From the NCBI GenBank assembly GCA_002405875.1, contig DHMR01000008.1, positions 1 through 7,982 on the forward strand: a DNA stretch of 7,982 nt, given 5' to 3'. Position numbers and translations under genes: made by a program. The notes beneath the pieces are model-generated. The model saw only the letters and a program-made list of their open reading frames with translations, was not told the origin of the DNA and did not search any database. The DNA comes from a bacterium UBA4637. GTDB taxonomy: Bacteria > Bacteroidota > Bacteroidia > Bacteroidales > Bacteroidaceae. Below, piece after piece: positions 1 to 7,100 of this stretch. Position 1 is the stretch's first letter, and each line of letters starts with the position of its first letter.

Positions 1-554
1 CGAGCCACCTCATTACGAGGACGACGCTTGTTGGCTGCCACCAACTCTGTTTCATTGTCAGGCAACACCTCTGTCACGATTGGGAAATCACCCCAGTTGC
101 GCAACAAGCCAAAGTAGGTATAAGCTCTGAAGAAGTACATCTCACCGATATACTGCTTGATGTCTTTCTGATTACCTGAGATAAGTCCTTGCTCGTTGTT
201 GCCAACACAAGTCTTCAATTTATAGTTAAGGCTACGCACATTTCCCCAAGACCAATTACCATTGTCTAGGGCTGTCTTCCACTGATTGTCGGCATATTTT
301 CCATCTGCGCCCATTGCCGCTTGATTATCAGTTCCACAGTCGCTGGCATACAATCCATATCCACCACCATGACTTGGCAAGAGTGAAGAATAAAAACTAT
401 TGGCACAAGCCTGTACCTGGTCGGCTGTCTTGAAGTAATCGCTAGGAACCACATACGATGGAGGCTCCTTGTCCAAGAGGTCATCACATGAAACAAACGC
501 GCCACCCATGCAGAGTACCATCAGCACTCTTGAGATATTTATATTGAGTTTCAT
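1..554 (-). CDS. SusD-like surface glycan-binding lipoprotein, 5' part only (C-terminus beyond left edge)
   Basis: SusD-family proteins sit on the outer face of the outer membrane, bind glycan and act as a lid on the partner SusC transporter. The frame opens with ATG at 552-554 and stays open to the left edge, giving 184 codons, about a third of the usual 500-650 residues. Residues 1-22 are a lipoprotein signal peptide (one Lys and one Arg, then a hydrophobic run ending GGAFVSC), with Cys23 as the lipidated residue. The acidic stretch after it (CDDLLDKEP) is typical of SusD proteins and resembles a Bacteroidota surface-export signal. Residues 38-56 (SDYFKTADQVQACANSFYS) and 138-164, which includes EMYFFRAYTYFGLLRNWGDF, match the conserved N-terminal SusD-like region of TPR-type helices. 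The gene begins 12 bases after the susC stop, so the two are almost certainly cotranscribed. Substrate unknown. Confidence 0.95.
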   Translation of the reverse strand, partial: MKLNINISRVLMVLCMGGAFVSCDDLLDKEPPSYVVPSDYFKTADQVQACANSFYSSLLPSHGGGYGLYASDCGTDNQAAMGADGKYADNQWKTALDNGNWSWGNVRSLNYKLKTCVGNNEQGLISGNQKDIKQYIGEMYFFRAYTYFGLLRNWGDFPIVTEVLPDNETELVAANKRRPRNEVA

Positions 555-566
555 AATCGTTTTCAA

Positions 567-3500
567 TTAAAATGTTACACTTAAACCAAATGAGAATGTT
601 CTTGACAAAGAATAACCGTTACCACCGCTGGTATAAACGGTCTCTGGATCAAACTGCTTGGCTAGGCTCGTACCTGTCCAGAGATTCTCGCCAGAGAAAT
701 ATACACGTGCCTTGCTGATACCCCACTTGCTAGTGAGAGCGACAGGCAAAGTATAGCCCAAAGTCAAGTTCTTCAGACGAATGTAAGCAGCATTCTGCAA
801 GTACTTTGTCTGAATCTGCAAGTTCTTGCTGCTATAGAGAGCACGAGGCAAGTAGGCATCAAGATTGACCGACTTCACGCCCTGCTTGACAGACCATGTG
901 TTCTCGTCGCGGAAGTAGTCGTCCACCTCCTCAATACCAGCACAGCCCCACTGACCACCTGGAGTACCAAACATATAGCTACTACCCTGCCAAACATCTC
1001 GCTTCATCACGCCTTGGAAGAACAATCGCAAGTCAAATCCCTTCCAATCTCCATTCAGGTCGATGCCGAACTGATAACGAGGCGTATCATTACCGATAAC
1101 CTTTAAGTCACCGTGATCACCCTTGGTGTAAGCGCCACTGGAGATTTTACCATCACCATTCAGGTCTTTGTACATAATGTCACCGGCAGCCCACTTACTT
1201 CCGATTGCATCCTGACCACCCTTTGGCAACGTGGCAAGATGCGCCTCCATTTCCTCGTTGGTCTTGGCAATACCGATGGTCTCATATCCCCAAATATCAC
1301 CCAGTCTCTGACCTGGGATGTAACTACTAATCGAGTTGGTTGGATTGTTTGGATAACGAGTAACCTTGGCAAAGTTGTCATAGAGCGAGAGCTTCACACC
1401 ATAACGCAAGCCATTGGAAAGACGGTCATTCCAACCCAAAGTCAACTCCCAGCCACGTGTCTGGAGGTCAGTGTTATTAGTTTGAGGAACACTTGTACCC
1501 AAAATAGCAGGCAACTCTGGGGCTGGACCTACCATATCGAGCGTATTACGTACATAATAGTTGAATGAACCTGTCAGTCGATTATGGAGCATCGCCCAGT
1601 CAACACCATAGTTGTATGTTTCCACGCGTTCCCATGTCAAAGACTCGGATACCAATCCTGGTGTTCCTGCCGTAGGAACCTTTACACCATTCTGCAACCA
1701 GTCACCACCCAATGGATAGACTCCCATTGTCTGATAAGTATAGTACCAGTTGTTGGTGTTTTGGTTACCCAAGGAACCATAAGAGAATCGGAATTTCATC
1801 ATATCCAACCAACTGTGAGCGCTCTCCATAAACTTTTCCTCTGCCAAGTTCCATCCTACGGAGAATGAAGGGAAGCTCTTCCATTGATGTCCCTTGCGGA
1901 ATCGCGAAGAACCATCTGCACGAAGATTCACTTCCAGTAAATAGCGGCTCATGTAATCATAATTGAGTCGTCCGAACACACCCACTGTGGCCCACTCGTT
2001 GCGATAACCATTGGTAGAAGGAGTTACTTGCTCACCATCCTGCACACCAGTGGTCATATCTATCACAGGCTTTCCATTGATGATAACGCCTTGTCGGGTC
2101 AAGCCAAAACCTGTTTGCTTCAGGTCCTCCACCTGCATTCCGGCAAGTACATGGAAATTGTGCTTCTTCTGAAGTGAAAGCGAGTACTCTGTTCGCACAT
2201 TGAAATTATAGTAGTTTGTCTTATAATAATCCTCATGCACATCGGTATAACTTCTACGCATAAATGGATTGTTGTCTCTATCATAATTATAAAGAGGATA
2301 ATTATGTGAATGGTAAGTAGTGGAATTGATGCGATAGTTGAAATCCACATTGGTCTTCCAATTCTTGATTGGTTCGAAGGTAAAGCCCAACTGATGATAG
2401 AGATTATCATACTGCTTGTTTGTAGAGCCTAAATCGTCCAATGCCCAGATAGAAGTATCATCGCTGTAGAATCGATTTCCGTTCTGGTCGTATGCAGGTA
2501 GCACAGGCCACTGCTTACAACCGAAGCTACCCAAGAATCCCCAATCGAAGAATGTAGGACGCTCTTGATCCTCACGTGTAAAACGCATCGTGTAACGGAG
2601 ATTCAACCAGGGTGTGATTTGGGAATTGATTTTCGCTGTACCCGTATAGCGCTTCAAATCTTCTTTGCCAAGCTTCAACAAACCATTTTGGTCGTAGAAA
2701 CTTCCAGAGAGATAGTAATTAAACTTGGCCGTACCACCACAGGCGCTCAAGTTGTGCTGCTGAGAGAAAGTTGATTTCTTATACAACATGTCATACCAGT
2801 CGTTATCACCAATACCTCTAGAAAATCCACCAGAAGGCTGTCCTTTGCTATTGTAACAATTGTCTGGCATTTCATATATAAGTTTGCCATCAGCTGTCTG
2901 ACGCACACCGTTGCCAACAGGAGTGGCATTATGGTAAGCGAGTATCTGGTCGAATCTACCTGTTCCCTCTTCGTTGGTGCTGAAATAAGGATTAGCGCCA
3001 TCATTCGTAAAGGTATCGTTCATCCAAGAAGCAAACTGAACAGAGTTCATCATGTGCAGACGTTTCAGAGGACTAGCAATACGCAAATTATTATTATAAT
3101 TGATGGTTGTCTTAGAATCCTTGCCCGCTTTGGTTGTTACCAAAATAACGCCGAAAGGTGCACGTGAACCATAGATGGAGCTGGCAGCCGCATCCTTCAA
3201 CACCGAAATGCTCTCAATATCCTGAGGGTTGATGGCATTGAGGTCACCCTCCATACCGTCTATCAAAATAAGAGGGTCGCCAGAGGTTGCACCGATGGTG
3301 GTAGCACCACGCACATTGATACTAGGACGAGACTCCACACTACCACTGCTTTGAGTGATTTCAAGACCAGGGGCAGCACCTTGCAAAGCCTGCACAGCAT
3401 TGGCTACAGGGCGCTCGCTGAGCTGCTTGTTATCAATAACATCCACGGCACCCGTAAGGTTTACTTTCTTTTGAGTACCAAAGCCTACAACCACAACCTC

Positions 3501-3878
3501 ATTCAAGGTTTCGCTGTCTTGCGCCATCTTCACCTGAATGAGTTTGCCGACCTCAGCCTTTACCTCTACCTTTTTATATCCCATATAAGAGATAACGAGG
3601 GTAGCACCTGGTTTCACTGACAATGTAAACTTACCATCGAGATCGGAAACCGTACCATTGCTTTTTGCACCTTGTTCCACGATGCTAGCACCGATAATCG
3701 GTCCTTCGACATCAGAGACGATACCCGAAACCTTGATGGTTTGCTGTTGCTGAACCTGGACTCCATTCATCAGAGTCTCACTTGCCAAGATTCCCTGTGT
3801 AGGGATACTTGCCAATCCGATGCTGAGCAAGGAAGCTGCAAGCATCTTTTTGTCCATCTTGCTGGTTATTACATTCAT
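567..3878 (-). CDS. SusC-like TonB-dependent outer-membrane transporter (SusC/RagA family), complete
   Basis: This protein of 1103 aa, a normal length for the family, imports oligosaccharides across the outer membrane using TonB energy, with SusD as lid. Residues 1 to about 32 form a signal peptide. Residues 48-120 are a carboxypeptidase-regulatory-like beta domain (IKVSGIVSD, then GTVSDLDGKFTL and ISYMGYKK). Residues 125-145 (LNEVVVVGFGTQKKVNLTGAV without its last residues) form the TonB-box/plug entry, and the plug runs to about 252 with VLKDAAASSIYGSRAPFGVI near its end. The rest is the beta barrel, including the family motif around DLNGDGKIS, NDTPRYQFGIDLNGDWKGFD, and a terminal Phe (SFGLSVTF) typical of barrel insertion. 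No STN domain is present, so signalling through an anti-sigma factor is unlikely; the divergent HTCS is the expected regulator. The start could be Met1 (3876-3878) or Met8 (3855-3857, reading MDKKMLAAS); the longer form is given. No frameshift is seen. Confidence 0.97.
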   Translation of the reverse strand: MNVITSKMDKKMLAASLLSIGLASIPTQGILASETLMNGVQVQQQQTIKVSGIVSDVEGPIIGASIVEQGAKSNGTVSDLDGKFTLSVKPGATLVISYMGYKKVEVKAEVGKLIQVKMAQDSETLNEVVVVGFGTQKKVNLTGAVDVIDNKQLSERPVANAVQALQGAAPGLEITQSSGSVESRPSINVRGATTIGATSGDPLILIDGMEGDLNAINPQDIESISVLKDAAASSIYGSRAPFGVILVTTKAGKDSKTTINYNNNLRIASPLKRLHMMNSVQFASWMNDTFTNDGANPYFSTNEEGTGRFDQILAYHNATPVGNGVRQTADGKLIYEMPDNCYNSKGQPSGGFSRGIGDNDWYDMLYKKSTFSQQHNLSACGGTAKFNYYLSGSFYDQNGLLKLGKEDLKRYTGTAKINSQITPWLNLRYTMRFTREDQERPTFFDWGFLGSFGCKQWPVLPAYDQNGNRFYSDDTSIWALDDLGSTNKQYDNLYHQLGFTFEPIKNWKTNVDFNYRINSTTYHSHNYPLYNYDRDNNPFMRRSYTDVHEDYYKTNYYNFNVRTEYSLSLQKKHNFHVLAGMQVEDLKQTGFGLTRQGVIINGKPVIDMTTGVQDGEQVTPSTNGYRNEWATVGVFGRLNYDYMSRYLLEVNLRADGSSRFRKGHQWKSFPSFSVGWNLAEEKFMESAHSWLDMMKFRFSYGSLGNQNTNNWYYTYQTMGVYPLGGDWLQNGVKVPTAGTPGLVSESLTWERVETYNYGVDWAMLHNRLTGSFNYYVRNTLDMVGPAPELPAILGTSVPQTNNTDLQTRGWELTLGWNDRLSNGLRYGVKLSLYDNFAKVTRYPNNPTNSISSYIPGQRLGDIWGYETIGIAKTNEEMEAHLATLPKGGQDAIGSKWAAGDIMYKDLNGDGKISSGAYTKGDHGDLKVIGNDTPRYQFGIDLNGDWKGFDLRLFFQGVMKRDVWQGSSYMFGTPGGQWGCAGIEEVDDYFRDENTWSVKQGVKSVNLDAYLPRALYSSKNLQIQTKYLQNAAYIRLKNLTLGYTLPVALTSKWGISKARVYFSGENLWTGTSLAKQFDPETVYTSGGNGYSLSRTFSFGLSVTF

Positions 3879-3955
3879 AACTTGATTAGGTTTTATTGAT
3901 ATTGTTTAATCTAATTTTTCTTGCTAGTTGTTACAATTGCTTAAATCGAACGATG

Positions 3956-3987
3956 CAAAAGTATCATGTTTTCCGCAAACTTCCAAA
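3956..3987 (-). promoter_or_regulatory. Bacteroidales-type promoter of the susC-susD operon
   Basis: Read on the minus strand, TTTG (3987-3984) is followed after 20 bases by TACTTTTG (3963-3956). This fits the known Bacteroides consensus of TTTG at about -33 and TAnnTTTG at about -7. Transcription would start a few bases further on, near 3949, leaving a leader of roughly 70 bases before the ATG. A second TTTG at 3979-3976 is only 12 bases from the -7 box and fits less well. Activation by the HTCS is inferred from the repeats placed directly upstream. Confidence 0.8.
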
Positions 3988-3991
3988 TCTA

Positions 3992-4064
3992 AATTCGTCA
4001 GATGATGGGTACAATTTCGTCAAACTGATTCCGACGGGTGCGAATTGGTCAATCATGGGGGCAA
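3992..4064. repeat. Imperfect direct repeats upstream of susC promoter; candidate HTCS operator
   Basis: Positions 3992-4014 and 4043-4064 align with 18 of 22 bases identical and one single-base gap. On the plus strand each contains TTCGTCA or TTGGTCA followed by GATGGGT or CATGGGG. A third, stretched copy lies between them: TTCGTCA at 4016-4022 and GACGGGT at 4033-4039. The first copy ends 4 bases upstream of the susC -33 box, the position expected of an activator contacting RNA polymerase. AraC-type regulators such as HTCS outputs commonly bind direct repeats; assigning these to the HTCS is inference. Confidence 0.6.
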
Positions 4065-4070
4065 ACCAAT
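4044..4070. repeat. Inverted repeat ATTGGT / ACCAAT overlapping the distal direct-repeat copy
   Basis: ATTGGT at 4044-4049 is mirrored by ACCAAT at 4065-4070 with 15 bases between the arms. The same stretch also has a direct repeat CAATCAT at 4050-4056 and 4067-4073. It lies about 28 bases upstream of the HTCS -33 box, so it could act on either promoter. The arms are short and may be chance. Confidence 0.35.
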
Positions 4071-4097
4071 CATTCTTGTAAAATCGTCTATACTAAA

Positions 4098-4129
4098 TTT
4101 GCATAATTCATTAAGATTTTATACCTTTG
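4098..4129 (+). promoter_or_regulatory. Bacteroidales-type promoter of the HTCS gene
   Basis: TTTG at 4098-4101 is followed after exactly 20 bases by TACCTTTG at 4122-4129, matching the Bacteroides -33 and -7 consensus. Transcription would begin near 4136, leaving a leader of about 63 bases before the ATG at 4199. The spacing is identical to that of the divergent susC promoter. Confidence 0.8.
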
Positions 4130-4198
4130 CCAATAAATCAAGCATGGCTTAACGAAAGACATGCCACCTTATTATATTACTTAAAACAGAATAACAGT

Positions 4199-7100
4199 AT
4201 GAGAAAGGTATTACTCATTCCACTCTTGGTATTTTGCATCAAAGCCGTCTTATTCGCCCAGCAGCCTTATTCCGTTAAGAACATCAGTATCCAAGAAGGA
4301 CTCTCCAACGGATTCGTCGACGACATGGTTATCGACGGTCAAGGCTTTGTTTGGACCGCAACAGAGTGGGGACTCAACAGAATTGCAGGCAACACCTGCA
4401 CTGTATTCACCACTTCCAACTCTAACATCAGCAACAACGAGCATGTCGGATTACTCTATCATGCCAAAACCAACAGCATTTGGATATACTCCAAGGATGG
4501 AAGAGTGGATGTCTATGACTGCAAGACCCAACGCATGCACCCCTTGTATATAGACAACAAAGACAAACTAGACATTGTCGCCATCACGCTTGCCGCAGAT
4601 TCCACACTTTGGCTTGCCAAGTACAATGGAGGTATCTACAACTATGACCCTATCACTAAAAAGCATCATTATATCAGCACCAACAAATTGCCAAAATTTC
4701 ACAATGGCATACGAAGCATTACCGATGACGGCAAGGGAAACCTCTACATAGGATTACGAATGGAAGGGATGATAACATATAACATCCATACTGGAAGAAG
4801 CAATTTTTTCTGTAATAAGCCCAACGAACCTTCCAGTCTTCCTGGCAACAACGTACGATGTGTCTTCATAGACCACTTGCAAAATATCTGGGTAGGCACC
4901 AACAAGGGACTAGCCATATATAATCCTGCAAATGGAACATTTCACATCTACAAGCACCAAAAAGACAACCCAACAAGCCTGGCTGGCGACAACATCCATC
5001 AAATCATTGAAACCAAAGACCACACACTTTGGGTGGCATCAGACATTGGTGGCATCAGTAAGCTCAATCTCAACAAATACAGTGCCCCTTGCCACAGCCT
5101 GGTCGCTTTCGAACAAGTAACCAAAGAAAATTTTGGACTTTCATCCAATAACACAAGAAGGATTGTCGAGGACAATTTTGGCAATATGTGGATTGCAAAC
5201 TACAGTTCTGGAGTAGATTTCATTCCAGATGATAAGTCCATGTTCAGAACTCTCACCAGCTTAGGGATGCCTATCCTAAACGTATCTGCGGTATATATCG
5301 ACCTAGTCCGCTCCGACTTATGGATTGGACAAGACAATACGGTGACACTATTCAGCCAAACAAAAATTCAACATTCTTGGAACTTCGCACAATACATATC
5401 AAATGCCATATCCTCTGTCTATATATTTCGAACGGACCAGAAAGGGAACGTTTGGTTTGGCACTACAGACAATGGACTATTGACACTAAATCCAAAAACA
5501 GGAGCCATTACCCGAATTGAGTGTACAAAAGATCTTGACGTAAATGCCCTTTATATAGACAAGGACGACAGAGTTTGGGCAGGAACAGAAAATGGCATAT
5601 ACACCATATATAATAATGTGGCAACCAAGGAAGAAGGCATCAACCGTATTATTGGCGAATCAGCCATTCCATTCTCTATCCTAGAGGATGACTACGGACA
5701 CATATGGATTGGGACTCTTGCCAGAGGCATTTACATACTCAACAAATACAAGAAGCTTGTGGCACACCTTGACAACAGCATCGGTTTCCCATCCAACTCC
5801 ATCAACCAATTATTGAAAGATGAGGATGGTGGCATTTGGGCAGCCACTTACAAAGGGTTGGTTTACATACCCAAAGCAAACAATCCAAAATCCTACGAAG
5901 TATACGACGAAAGGCAAGATTTAAAGGAAAGCCACATCCAAGCACTTGTGCAGGACAGACAAGGGAACATATGGGCAAGCATGTTTTCCGGGATAGCCTG
6001 TTTCGATCGACGCAAACAGAAATTCTACAACTACGACTATAAGAGTGGCATACCCGTAGGCAATTTTACTGTAGGCTCGGCTGGGATCTCGCCAGAAGGC
6101 ATCATTTGCTTTGGTTCGCCCAATGGCATCTGTTATTTCAATCCACAGCTTCTATCAGAACTAACAGATACACCTACCGTGGAAATCATCGACTGCGAGC
6201 AAATCTTGAATACCACGGAGAGATTGCAACGCTCCATCGTTCCACTCGACGAGGATGGCGTGGCGCATCTGAAATACGACGAGAACACCTTCAAGATAAC
6301 CTTCACCAGCCGAAACTTCGCACAGGAGGGCAACGTGGAGTATTCCTACCTGATGAAGGGGCTAGATGACAAATGGTATGAGACCGAGGGCGACAACGAG
6401 GTGACCTTCCGCAACCTCAACCCTGGCGAATATACCTTCCAGGTGAGAGCCAAGCTCAAGAACCAGGAATGGGAGAACGCCAAGGTGGCTGAGATGAAGG
6501 TGGTGGTAGAGCCGCCGTTGTGGCTCGCTTGGTGGGCCAAGCTCATCTATGTGCTCATCGTGGGCGGCATCATCTGCTATTGTGTCCGTTCCTACATAAA
6601 CGAGTTGAAGCTTCGCAGCTCACTCGAAAAGACCAAGTGGGAGGCACAGCAAAAACAAGAGCTCAACGAGGAGCGCCTGCGCTTCTTCACCAACATCACC
6701 CACGAGCTTCGCACCCCGCTCACTCTCATCATGGGTCCTTTGGAGGACTTGATGGCAAACAGCCGCCTGCCTGAGGTACTCGGCAAGAAAGTGAAGAACA
6801 TCCACGACAGTTCGGTGCGCCTGCTCGAACTCATCAACGAGATTTTGGAGTTCCGCAAGACGGAGACGCAGAACCGTCGCCTCACCGTGGCGCATTCCGA
6901 CATCAAGGCTTTCGTCAAGGAAATTGGCGATAGATTCAAGGACTTGAACCGCAACCCTCAGGTAAGCATCAACGTACATTTGCCTGAGCAACAGTCGGTG
7001 GATATCTACTTCGACAGCGAGATCATCAGCACCGTGCTCAACAACCTCATGTCGAACGCCATCAAATATACTCCGAAAGGAAGCATCGACTTGACACTGA

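Larger units (their letters stand above)
3879..4198. other. 320-base divergent control region between susC-like gene and HTCS gene
   Basis: This non-coding stretch separates the two divergent start codons. From left to right it holds the untranslated leader of the susC-like gene (about 70 bases), its promoter, three copies of a two-part repeated element, an inverted repeat, the HTCS promoter, and the HTCS leader (about 63 bases). Neither start codon has a convincing purine-rich Shine-Dalgarno site; the bases just before the HTCS start are AT-rich, which is common in Bacteroidota. The short reading frames across it have no recognisable protein features and were not called as genes. Confidence 0.85.

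Noticed and set aside
266..505. 79-codon minus-strand reading frame in the SusD region
   Set aside because: It is a different frame from the SusD-like protein, which is open from 554 to the window edge with a lipobox and conserved SusD motifs.
1113..1568. 151-codon plus-strand reading frame inside the SusC-like gene
   Set aside because: Antisense to conserved barrel sequence, with no promoter or protein family features.
3896..4081. 61-codon plus-strand reading frame across the control region
   Set aside because: It runs through the susC promoter and the repeats, ends before the HTCS promoter, and its product has no recognisable features.
4142..4164. Possible hairpin GCATG / CATGC in the HTCS leader
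   Set aside because: Only five base pairs with a 13-base loop; too weak to support a terminator or riboswitch call.
4144..4184. Tiny upstream reading frames (ATG at 4144, two codons; ATG at 4161, seven codons) in the HTCS leader
   Set aside because: Their length is what chance gives in such a leader, and neither has a ribosome binding site.
6592..6991. Two overlapping minus-strand reading frames of 120 and 123 codons opposite the kinase domain
   Set aside because: They lie wholly antisense to the H-box and kinase region, overlap each other in different frames, show no recognisable domain, and are expected where GC3 is high on the coding strand.
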